Assembly (NCBI RefSeq): GCF_002878395.1
Contig: NC_061118.1
Span: forward strand, 2,430,310-2,494,309
Length of the DNA stretch: 64,000 nucleotides
Direction: 5' to 3'
Source of the DNA: Capsicum annuum
Taxonomy: Eukaryota > Streptophyta > Magnoliopsida > Solanales > Solanaceae
A program made the position numbers and the translations under genes. The first letter of the stretch is position 1, and each line of letters begins with the position of its first letter. This document shows positions 11,460 to 23,041 of this stretch, in pieces. Below the pieces are notes generated by a model. The model ran no database searches. It saw only the letters and a program-made list of their open reading frames with translations, and was not told the DNA's origin.

Positions 11460-14400
11460 TAAAGATAGATTGATAACAGATGACCCATCTGTTGCAACAG
11501 ATGAGTAATCTATTGGAAATGACCAAGTAGATAAAGAGATCTATTGCAACAGATTGATCACTGTAACAAATTAGTAATATATTAAAAATGAACAAACAAA
11601 TAAAGACATTTGTTGCAACAGATTATTTATCTATTGCAACATATTAGTAATTTGTTAAAAATAACAAACAGATAAAGTCATGTGTTGCAACAGATTGGTC
11701 ATCTGTTGGAAATGACCAACAGATAAAGACATTTGTTACAACAAATGACCAATCTATTGCAACATATGTGTATATCTGTTTGATAATTTTCAACAGATGA
11801 ATCATTGTTGCAACAGGTTAAATCGTTACAATAGGTTATACACTTAAATGATCATGTAATTATTATGAGATTAATTGAAATTGTAATTATTAAATCAATT
11901 TAGCTATTACTAATAATGGATTAATTTGAATCATTTCAAATAAAATTAGTCAATTGATCACTCTACTCAGAACGAACACACTAAGATGATCGTGCAATTA
12001 ATATGAGAATAATTGAAATCATAATTGAACTTATAAATTTATCTTTAATTTTAGTTAAATCAATATAGTTATTACTAATAATATCTAAATTTGAATCATT
12101 TCAAATAAAATTGGTCGATTAACACTTTACTCAAAACGAATATACTTAGATGATCATGTAATTACTATAAGATTAATTAAAATCGTAATTAAAATTATCA
12201 ACTCATCTTTAATTTTAGTTAAATCAATTTAGTTATTACTAATAATTGCTTAATTTTAATTATTTCAAATAAAATTGGTCAATTGATCATTCTACTTAAG
12301 ACTAAACACTTAGTTGATCATGTAATTAATATAAAATTAATTAAAATTATAAGTGAACTTACTAATTCATCTTTAATTTTAGTTAGATCAATATAGTTAT
12401 TTCTAATTATGGCTTGGTTTGAATCATTTCAAATAAAATTGGTCAATTGATCACTCTACTCATGATGAAAATACTTAGTTGATCATGTAATTATCATGAG
12501 ATTAATTGAAACTGTAATTGAACTTATTAATTCATGTTTAATTCTAGTAAAATTAATTTAGTTATTACTAATATAATGGCTTAATATGAATCAATAGATG
12601 ACTAACATGTTGTAAAAAATGAGTAATCTGTTGAAAATGACCAAACAGATAAAGACATTTGTTGCAACAGATTAGTAATCTATTGGAAATGACAAACAGA
12701 TAAAGTCATATGTTGCAACAGATTGGTCATCTGTTAGAAATGACCAGCAGATAAAGACATTTGTAACAACAGATGATCAATCTGTTGTAACATATGTGTA
12801 TATCTGTTTGATAATTTTCAACAGATGAATCATCTGTTGCAACATGTTAAATTTATTGCAATAGGTTATACACTTAAATGATCATATAATTACTATGAGA
12901 TTAATTGAAATTGTAATTATTAAATTAATTTAGTTGTTACTAATAATGGCTTTATTTGAATCATTTCAAATAAAATCTGTCAATTGATCACACTACTTAG
13001 AACGAACATACTAAGATGATCGTGTAATTAATATGAGAATAATTGAAATCGTAATTGAACTTATCAATTCATATTTAATTTTAGTTAAATCAATGTATTT
13101 AATACTAATAATGTCTTAATTTGAATCATTTCAAATAAAATTGGTCTATTAACACTTTACTCAAAACGAATATACTTAGATGATCATGTAATTACTATGA
13201 GATTAATTGAAATCGTAATTAAAATTAGCAATTCATCTTTAATTTTAGTTAAATCAATTTAACTATTACTAATAATTACTTAATTTTAATTATTTCAAAT
13301 AAAATTGGTCAATTAATCATTCTACTTAAGACTAAACACTTAGTTGATCATGTAATTACTATAAGATTAATTGAAATTGTAAGTGAACTTACTAAGTCAT
13401 CTTTAATGTTAGTTAAATCAATATAGTTATTTCTAATTATGTCTTGGTTTGAATCATTTCAAATAAAATTGGTTAATTGATCACTCCACTCAGGACGAGC
13501 ACACTTAATTACCATTAGATTAATTGAAATTGTAATTGAACTTATTAATTCATGTTTAATTCTAGTTAAATTAATTTAATTATTACTAATATAATGGCTT
13601 AATATGAATCAATAGATGACTAACATGTTGCAAAAGATGAGTAATCTGTTGAAAATGACCAAACAGATAAAGACATCTGTTGCAATAGATTAGTCATTTA
13701 TTGCAACAGATTAGTAATCTGTTGGAAATGACAAATAGATAAAGTCATATGTTGCAATAGATTGGTCATCTGTTGGAAATGACCAACAGATAAAGATATT
13801 TGTTACAACAGATGACCAATCTGTTGCAATATATGTGTATATCTGTTTGATAATTTTCAACAGATGACTTATCTATTACAACAGGTTAAATCTGTTGTAA
13901 TAGATTATACACTTAAATGATCATGTAATTACTATAAGATTAATTGAAATTGTAATTATTAAATCAATTTAGTTATTACTAATAATGACTTAATTTGAAT
14001 CATTTCAAATAAAATTAGTTAATTAAGCACTCTACTCAGACGAATACACTAAGATGGTCGTGTAATTAATATGAGAATAATTGAAATCGTAATTGAACTT
14101 ATCAATTCATATTTAATTTTAGTTAAATCAATGTAGTTATTACTAATAATATCTTAATTTGAATTATTTCAAATAAAATTGGTCAATTAACACTTTACTC
14201 AAGACGAATATACTTAGATGGTCATGTAATTACGATGAGATTAATTGAAATAGTAATTTAAAATTATCAATTCATCTTTAATTTTAGTTAAATCAATTTA
14301 ATTATTTGTAATAATTGCTTAATTTTAATTGTTTCAACTAAAATTTGTCAATTGATCATTCTACTTAAGACTAAACACTTAGTTGATCATATAATTACGA

Positions 14401-15697
14401 TAAAATTAATTGAAATTGTAAGTAAACTTACTAACTCATCTTTAATTTTAGTTAAATCAATATAGTTATTTCTAATTATGGCTTGGTTTGAATCATTTCA
14501 AATAAAATTGGTCAATGGATCACTCTACTCAGGACGAATATACTTAGTTGATCACGTAATTACCATGAGATTAATTGAAACTGTAATTGAACTTATTAAT
14601 TCATGTTTCTAGTTAAATCAATTTAATTATTACTAATATAATGGCTTAATATGAATCAATAGATGACTAACATGTTGCAAAAGATGAGTATTCTATTGAA
14701 AATGACCAAACAGATAAAGACATCTGTTGGAAATGACCAAATAGATAAAGAGATCTATTGAAAATAACCAAATAAATATAGACACATGTTGCAACAGATG
14801 ACTAACCTGTTGCAATAAATAACTCATCTTTTGAAAATTATCAAATAAATATAGACATCTGTTGCAATAGATAACTAACTTATTGCAATATATGACTCAT
14901 CGATTGAAAATTATCAAACATATAGGATATATGTTGGAAAATAATTTAAAATATTAAAGCTCGGATGTTTTTAAGAGAACTCAAATGTTTGTCCCCTTGT
15001 CTAAGGTCTTGTCTTTAATTTTAGTTAAATCAATTTAGTTATTACTAATAATTGCTTAATTTGAATCATTTCAAATAAAATTTATCAATTGATCATTCTA
15101 TTAAGGACGAATATTAATTGAAATTGTAAGTGGACTTATCAATTCATCTTTAATTTAGTTAAAATCAATTTAGTTTTTACTATTAATGACTTAATTTGAA
15201 TCATTTCAAATAGAATTGGTCGATTGATCACTCTCCTCGAGACGAATACACATAATTGATCAGTAATTACTATGAGATTAATTGAAATTATAAGTGAACT
15301 TATCAATTCATCTTTAATTTTAGTTATTACGAATAATGGCCTAATTTGATTCATTTCAAATAAAATTGGTCAGTTGATCACTCTACTAATGACGAATACA
15401 CTTAGTTAGTCATTTAATTACTATGAGATTGATTGAAATTGTAAGTTTATCTTTAATTTTAGTTAAATCAATTTAGTTATTACTAATAATAACTTAATTT
15501 GAATCATTTCAAATAAAATTGGTTGATTGATCACTCTACTCAGGATGAATACACTTAGTTAATCATGTAATTACTATGAAATTAATTGAAATTATAAGTG
15601 AACTCATCAATTCATGTTTAATTTTATTTAAATCACTATAGTTATTACTAAAAATAGTTTAATTTGAATCATTTCAAATAAAATTGGTCAATTAATT
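11460..15697. repeat. Higher-order array: palindrome blocks alternating with a 164-165-bp satellite
   Basis: Blocks of palindrome copies (11460-11830, 12590-12850, 13605-13910, 14655-14950) alternate with runs of four to five satellite units. The satellite phrase TCAAATAAAATTGGTC recurs at 12101, 12265 and 12429 (164 bp steps), with a near match at 11936 (165 bp). The block-opening phrase TCAATAGATG recurs at 12591, 13609 and 14656, so the higher-order period is 1018 and then 1047 bp. Units differ by scattered substitutions and small indels. From 15000 to 15697 only satellite is present. The array continues at 25447 beyond the gypsy element. No gene. Confidence 0.85.
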
Positions 15698-18020
15698 TGT
15701 GATGCCCTGGAAAAATTTTTCGTTAAGATCTCAAACGAAAATGTGTTGAATTCTATTCTTTATCGTGATTAATAATTTTTCTGTGTAGAATTTCTGGATA
15801 TGCGACCCATCATCCCATAGATCATCAAATAAGCTTTCCAACGATATATGGATCATCCAAAACGAACACTCGAACAATGAGTTATGATCATTCCAATCTA
15901 ACCGTGAATAGTGGTGAACAGTAAATGTGCAGGATAAAAATACTTAGGCCAGGCGAATTTTAGGGTCAACTTCAAACGATCATAAATCCTTGTACATAAT
16001 GATATGGGTGAGCTACTATATATCAACAGAAATCTCTGAAAGTTCTCTTTTCAATGAAATTGGTTTCATCCAATTTGTCCATCGGAGCAAAAAGTTATAG
16101 TCAATCTACTTCAGCCTATCAAAACAGTCCACCAAAGGACAGATTTAACATTATTTGATTTATAAGGATATTTTGGTCATTCCCACTCCAATCCATTCGG
16201 GTAAACCATGGATTTAAGTCCATTAAGAGCTTCAATAGCTCATTTTTCTCCAAAATTTCCTAAGGCTCAAACTCCAATCCTACTACTCCAAATTTCATCC
16301 TTCTATGTCTCTTGATTGAACCATAGAAATTTCAAATTGATTTGGGATTCGAGTTGATCATATTAAGGGCTTCGAGAAGCACCCTTTATTTTCGAGAATA
16401 TAGTTCTGGAGTCGGATGTTCATATTCATCTTCCATTTTTAGGTATGTGGGGCTTTGAACAAGATTATCCTTTCGATCTTGTGCCCAGTATTTTTGTTGA
16501 ATTACATTAACATGAGATTTTACATGTTTTACTATGATTTGGAAATATGGTTTTATATCTTATATTATTGTCCATGAGCTATGGGATTATGTCATCCGAT
16601 ATGTGTATGATGTTGAGATGGAATTATGTCCAAAAAGTATTTGATTATGAGAGAATGATGATTTAATTTGTTAAGCCTTGATTTATACTATCATTCCACT
16701 ATTTCCTTATTATGAATTTATAATTGATATTGGAAATTCTACATCCCTACTATAGGTTGATGTCTCAAGTACCTTTAAATGAAAGTTGGATGGTAAATTG
16801 AGAAATGTTGATATTGAAGTTGCAATGAGTCTTGGTATTTTCGGATGGTTTTGATGAGTTAAATTGTTGAAAATATTATGTATTGAGTCTTCATATCCTT
16901 GTCCAAATATCAAGTCAATTATGGTTTAATGCATTGATACCTTGTTGATATTGAGAAAGATTAAATATTTTGAGCTAAAATATGTTGAGTTAGGAATCCA
17001 CAAATTGATATGATTTGATAAACGAGAAAGAGATTTGATTTGGTCTTTATGATAGACCCTTGTGATATTGTGGTGGATTTCCTAATGCGTTCTGAGCTTG
17101 TCGGGAAGTAGTACTTAGCATCGAGAGGGAAATTTGGTATTTTCTCAAACCTATGTGCCACCGTAGGGTTGTTTAATGATGATATTATTGGCCAGAGAGC
17201 CCGATTGTGATTATTGCAGTTTTAAGGTCGTACTCCCTGGCAAAGAGTATGACGCTCCCTCCACCGAGGGTTTCAAACGTTGGTATTCCACGTAGCTCAC
17301 GTGGTATTATCGGTTATAGGAAACTCCCCTATCCATAAGAGTCATATTTATTGAAATACCGAGTCACTCCGAGTTTTGATGTGGTAAGTCAAGTTGCCTA
17401 TGATGATCTATAATGATTTATGAGGTTTTTCTCCTACATTTCCTATCTAAGATATTATGAGCTGCATGATTCAATGTCACTCAAGCCAGGTGTGTCATTA
17501 TGGTCCGTATATACGTTTTTACGAAATTTATGATATTATTTATATTTTGCATGCGCCCCCATATACTCAGTACGTATCTTGTGCTGACCCATATATTTCT
17601 CTATGGGCTACATTATTACCATGATGTAGGTTCAGGTACTCGGCCGCAGCCGCGACAGTGATATCTGAGTGTCGCATCTATGTTCCTTCAATGGTGAGTC
17701 CTCATGGTTTGAGGGCTAAGTTTCTAGTTTCGGTGTTGTTGTCCAATGGCTCGTTGATTTTGCTGTATAGAGACTATGTCAGACCAGTGTATTGTTGGGT
17801 TGGCTTGTGTATAGACATTCCATATATGTACAGTCTAACGACATTCCATGCCATGTGCGATGTGATATGATATGTACTTATATATATATATCCTTAGCGT
17901 AGCGTGTATGTTGTTGTGTTGGAACCCAAGGGTAGTGTTTTGGCTTAAAGGGTTAGCTTGAGGCTACGTGTAGCCTTGGGCACCGTGTGGCATCTCGGGA
18001 TGATATTTCGGGGAGTTACA
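15698..18020 (+). repeat. 5' LTR of the gypsy element
   Basis: 2,323 bp, TG...CA ends. Compared with the 3' LTR it lacks about 40 bp near 17735 (between GTTGTTGT and CCAATGGCTC) and has only one copy of a 34-bp phrase near 17205. The region around 17550-17640 (CATACTCAGTACG ... GATGTAGGTTCAGG) resembles the transcription start/R area of Del-type LTRs. Confidence 0.95.
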
Positions 18021-18024
18021 AACT

Positions 18025-18036
18025 TGGTATCAGAGC
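18025..18036 (+). promoter_or_regulatory. Primer binding site (tRNA-iMet type)
   Basis: TGGTATCAGAGC, a perfect match to the standard plant initiator-Met primer complement, four bases after the 5' LTR. Confidence 0.95.
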
Positions 18037-18234
18037 CTAAGGTTGTGAAGAGTCCTAGGGAGTCTAACAAGCCGCGTTACGTAGAGTCTTGAGCAGCGGT
18101 GTGTAGCGCGCCACACCTATGATCAAGAGGCTGCGGGGCATTCTAGGAAAAGCCATTTCTTTCTTTCTACAAGAGTCTATCATGCTTACAACTGCTTTCT
18201 TCTACTATTAATTCGTGCATTCTTATGACAGAAA

Positions 18235-19419
18235 ATGTCTCCACGTCAAGATCACGGAAACAACAACCAACCTCAACCCGTTGATCTGTTACATAAGACG
18301 GTATCCCATGCCAAATTTTGGGAAGCTTTTCAGATGCTAGCCCAGGCAGTTACCACCAATACTCAGGCCAATGCTCCACTTCTGCAGGAAAATAATTCGG
18401 CAGCAGAACGAATTCGTGACTTTTTGTGGATAAATCTGCCAGAGTTTCATGGGTCGAGAGCAGGTGAGGACCCACAGATTTATATTGATGAAATAAAGAA
18501 AATTACACAGATTATGTATATGATCGAGGAAGAAAGTATGGAGCTGGCTTCTTATCGCTTGAAGGATGTTGCTTATGACTGGGTGCAGATGTGGAATAAG
18601 GGTAGAGAGGAAGATACCGCTCTTGTGACTTGGCAATTATTCCAAGATGCTTTCTTGGATAGATTCTTTTCTCTTAAGTTACGAGAAGCTGAGATAGAAG
18701 AGTTTATGAATTTGAGACAAGGCTCCATGTCGGTTAAGGAGTATTATCTTAAGTTTAACCAGCTATCGAAGTACGCTCCTAATATGATGGCTGACTCGAG
18801 GACTAGTATGAGCAAGTTTCTAACTGGGGTGTCGAGTTATGTGGTGAAAGAATGTAGATCTGCTATAATCAACGGGGAGATTGATCTTCCTAGGTTAATG
18901 ATTCACGCCCAACAGATTGAGTCAGACAAGATAAAGGAAAGAAAAAGAGTAAGAGGGATTAAGAGAGGCAGATCGGAGCAACAAGGGTCTGGTCAGACTG
19001 GATTCTCCGGAGGGAGTCGCCCTCAGTTTTAGAGACGTCCATTTATACCTGCTCCTTCCTCAACTAGTGCTTCCATATATTGGGGTAGGCAGGAGCTCGA
19101 GAATAGGTTGGTACCTTCCAGGTCTCAGTACAGTGTAAGTAATCGGCCTCATCCTCCTTCGTGTGCTAAGTGAGGTAAAGACTATTTTAGGGAATGTTAT
19201 ATAGGGCAGCGAGGTTGTTTTGGTTATGGAAATTTGGGCCACATACTTAGAGACTGCCCGTATGCCAGAAAACAGAGTCATGATGTCCATCCCTAGAGTC
19301 AGCCTACCAGTGCCCCGCCTCCCGCAGCCCATCTAATTCCTCCTCAGGGTGCTTCATCTAGTACTACTGGCGGTCAACGCCAGAATCATTTTTATGCTAT
19401 ACCACCTCGTCAGGAATAG
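18235..19419 (+). pseudogene. gag: gag part of the gypsy polyprotein, broken
   Basis: Starts at ATG 18235 (MSPRQDHGNNNQPQP). The capsid-like region FLWINLPEFHGSRAGEDPQ...YRLKDVAYDWVQMWNKG...FLDRFFSLKLREAEIEEFMNLRQGSMSVKEYYLKFNQLSKYAP is the typical retrotransposon gag fold and stays open for 265 codons. TAG at 19030 then breaks a basic Arg/Gly-rich linker, with further in-frame stops at 19171 (TGA), 19294 (TAG) and 19417 (TAG). The zinc knuckle at 19216-19257 is damaged: its second Cys is Tyr (codon 19225), while the first Cys (19216), His (19240) and last Cys (19255) remain. The same frame continues directly into pol. As it stands the particle protein would be truncated before nucleic-acid binding. 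Confidence 0.9.
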
Positions 19420-22400
19420 GAGGACTCTCTCGATGTTGTCACTGGTATGCTCCATGTTTTCTATTTTGATGTCTATGTGTTAATGGACCTCGGTTTGATA
19501 TTTTCTTATGTGACACCTCTTGTTGCTATAAATTTTTAAACGGATCCTGAACTAATTTTTGAGCCTGTTTTGGTTTCTACTCTGGTAGAAGAGTCTGTTA
19601 TTGCTAAGCGGGTGTATAAGAAATGTCCTATTACTGTCTTTCATCGGGTTATGTATGCTGATTTAATTGAGCTAGATATGGTTGACTTTGATATCATTCT
19701 GGGTATGGATTGGCTTCACTCATGCTATGCGTCTATTAATTGCCTTACCCGTGTGGTCAAGTTTCAGTGTCCTGATGAACCTATCCTCGAATGGTCCGGG
19801 ATTTTTGTGATTCCTAAGGGTCATTTCATATCCTATCTCAAAGCTAGGAAGTTGATTTCCAAGGGTTGCATCCACCATTTGGTTCGGGTTAAAGACAATA
19901 AGTCTGAAACCCCAACCATTCTATCAATTAATGTTGTTAATGAGTTTCTTGATATCTTTTTGGAAGATCTCCCTGGAGTACCTCTTGATAGAGAGATAGA
20001 GTTCGAGATTGACCTTCTTCCCGATACTCAGCCTATTCCCATTCCTCCGTATTGCATGGCTCCCGCGGAACTTAAAGAGTTGAAGGAGAAATTGAAAGAT
20101 CTTTTAGACAAAAGCTTTATCAGACCTAGTATGTCCCCGTGGGGTGCACCTGTCCTGTTTGTGCGTAAGAAAAATGGTTCTTTGCGGATGTGTATTGATT
20201 ACCGACAGCTTAATAGGCTTACTATCAAGAATAAATATCCGCTTTCTCAAATTGATGATTTATTTGATTAATTGAAAGGTGCGAGCTACTTTTCGAAGAT
20301 AGACCTCAGATTCAGTTATCACCAACTTAAGGTTAGGGAATATGATATCCCCAAGATAGCCTTCTGAACCCGTTACGATTATTTTGAATTTCTAGTGATG
20401 TCTTTCGGGTTAACTAATGCTCCAGCGACTTTCATGAATCTTATGAACCGTGTATTCCGGCCATATCTGGATTTATTTGTAATAATATTCCTTGATGATA
20501 TTCTTATTTACTCCCGAAGTGAGGGTAATCATACGGATCATCGTCGAATCGTGTTGGAAACTCTTTGAACTCATCGGTTGTATGCTAAGTTTAGTAAGTA
20601 TGAGTTCTGGCTGAACTCTGTAGCCTTCTTGGATTATGTTGTTTCTTTCAAAGGTATTAGAGTTGATTCTCAAAAGATAGAGGCTATAAAGAGTTGGCCT
20701 AGACCTATTTCTCCTTCTGATATCCAAAGTTTCTTAGGTCTAGCTGGTTATTATTGTCGTTTTGTTGAAGGTTTTTCATCTATTGCGTCTCCTATGACCC
20801 GTTTGACCCAAAAGAAAGTAAAGTTCCTATGGTCCGAATCTTGCGAGAAGAGTTTTTAGGAGTTGAAGACTCGACTTACTTCAGCCCCTGTGTTGACTTT
20901 GCCTGATGGTGTTGATGGTTTTGTGATGTATTGCGATGCTTCCAGAGTCAGTTTGGGTTGTGTATTGATGCAAAAGGGTAAGGTTATAGCTTATGCTTCC
21001 AGGAAGCTAAAGCCTCACGAGAAGAATTATCCTACCTATGACCTTGAATTAGCTGTCGTGGTTTTTGCTTTGAAAATTTGGAGACATTATTTGTATGGTG
21101 TCCATGTCGACGTCTTCATGGACCATAAGAGCTTGCAGTATGTATTCACCCAAAAGGAGTTGAATCTTAGGCAGAGACGATGGTTAGAACTATTGAAAGA
21201 TTATAATATGAGCGTGCTATATCATCCGAGCAAGGCTAATGTAGTAGTAGATGCCCTTAGTCAGAAGTCCATGGGCAGCGTAACATATGTGGAGATTGGT
21301 AAGAAGGAATTGGCCTGTGAGGTACATCGTTTGGCTAGATTGGGGGTTAGGTTATTTGGTGATACTGAGGGTAGTATAGGAGTGCAAAGCGGTTTAGAAT
21401 CCTCTTTAGTTTCAGAAGTGAAGGAGAAGCAAGACAGGGATCCTACTTTGGTCAGGTTAAAAGAGTCAGTTAAAAACCAAAAGGTGGAGGTTTTCTCCCA
21501 AGGGGGAGATGGCGTTTTGAGACTCCGAGAAATATTATGTATTCCTGATGTTGATAACTTGAAGCAAAGGATTATGGCAGAAGCGCATGGTACGCGATAC
21601 TCCATCCATCCTGGTGCTACCAAGATGTACCATGATTTGCAGGAAATCAATTGGTGGAACGGTATGAAGAGGAACATAGCAGAATTTGTGGCGAAGTGTT
21701 CCATGTGTCAACAGGGTAAAATAGAGCATCAAAGGCCCAATGGCGTGATGCAGGAGTTTAGCATTCCTGCTTGGAAGTGGCAAGAAGTGAATATGGACCT
21801 CATAGTTGGTTATCCTTCTTCTTATCGCCATCATGATTTGATTTGGGTTGTCGTATATCGGCTGACAAAATCAGCTCATTTCTTGCATGTGCATTCATCG
21901 TATACACCTGAAAATTATGCTAGAATATATATTCGGGAACTCGTCAAACTTCATGGAATCCCTTTGGCTATTATTTCTGACAGAGGTACTCAGTTTACCT
22001 CTCAGTTTTGGAAATCTTTCTAGAAGGGTCTCGATACCCAAATTCGTTTAAGTTCTGTTTTCCATCCATAAACAGATGGCCAGGCCAAGCGGACCATTCA
22101 GACTTTAGAAGATATGTTGAGGGCTTGTGTTCTTGATTTTAAAGGTGGTTGGGATGAGCACTTAGCATTAATCGAGTTTGCTCACAATAACAGTTTTCAT
22201 GCTACTATTGGAATGGCCCCGTTTGAAGCTTTGTATGGTAGAAGGTGTAGATCACCCATTGGTTGGTTTGAAGTTGGTGAGGCTACCACGACTGGACCGG
22301 ATGCGGTGTTCGAGGCCATAGAGAAGATTAAGTTAATTTGGGAAAGGTTGAAAACCGCCCAAAGTCATCAAAAATCATACGCCGGTGTAAGGAGGAAAGA

Positions 22401-22868
22401 CCTTGAATTTGATATTGGTGATTTAGTGTACTTGAAAGTTTCACCCATGAAAGAGGTGAAGAAATTTGGGAAGAAAGGAAAACTAAGTCCCCGTTACATT
22501 GGTCCCTATAAGATTGTGGATCGCATTGGGAAGGTAACGTATAAGGTTGAATTACCCGCGGAGTTATCTAACGTACATTCGGTTTTCCATGTTTCTATGC
22601 TTAAGAAGTATATTGGTGATTCTGTTGTGATTGATCCTTCCGAAAGCTCGGGTATTCAAGATAGTCTTTCATATGAAGAGATTCCGGTTGAGTTTTTGAC
22701 TTTCAAGTTCGTAGGCTAAGAAACAAGGAAGTTCCTTTGGTTAAAGTGCTTTGGCAAAATCAATCCGTGGAGAGTGCTACTTGGGAAGACGAAGCGGATA
22801 TGCGTGCTAAATATCCCCACCTCTTTCCTATGAATCCTGAGCATGTCAAAGGTATCGTTCTCTTTTGA
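19420..22868 (+). pseudogene. pol: pol part of the gypsy polyprotein: protease, RT, RNase H, integrase, chromodomain tail; broken
   Basis: Continuous in frame with gag. Order: protease with a degenerate active site (Asp 19486 followed by Leu-Gly-Leu where family members usually carry Pro/Ser/Thr-Gly); reverse transcriptase with intact FLDD at 20488-20499; RNase H with YCDAS (Asp codon 20935) and a DHKSLQ motif; integrase with HHCC-type H...H...CSMC. The first two catalytic Asp are at codons 21796 and 21979. The residue 36 codons after the second Asp, where DD35E integrases carry Glu, is Lys (22087-22089). In-frame stops: 19537, 20269, 20365, 20566, 20857, 22021, 22069. A single-base deletion near 22700 then moves the frame, and the chromodomain-like tail (KEVPLVKVLWQNQSVE, ATWEDEADMRAKYPHLF) reads in another frame to TGA at 22866. 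Inactive; most stops look like C-to-T changes of CAG, CAA or CGA codons. Confidence 0.92.
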
Positions 22869-23028
22869 TTTAATCCTTATTGCTATGTTTATCTTGGCTT
22901 GTGTGTTTTCTACGATATCCAAAAAAATCTAGAAAAGAGTATATGCTTGGGCAAGATGATTTTTCTCTATCTACTCATTTTCATAGTATTCTTGACCTAC
23001 CTATCAACATTCGAGGATGAATGTTTCC

Positions 23029-23040
23029 AAGGGGGAGAAG
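23029..23040 (+). promoter_or_regulatory. Polypurine tract
   Basis: AAGGGGGAGAAG, one base before the 3' LTR: the expected plus-strand primer for reverse transcription. Confidence 0.85.
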
Positions 23041-23041
23041 A

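Noticed and set aside
8220..14950. CRISPR-like appearance of regularly repeated short motifs
   Set aside because: Copies are degenerate, palindromic and irregularly spaced, without unique spacers of constant length, in an evident plant genome.
18337..18636. Minus-strand frames under gag, and similar ones under pol (21261-21834)
   Set aside because: Shadows of the strongly recognised plus-strand gag-pol.
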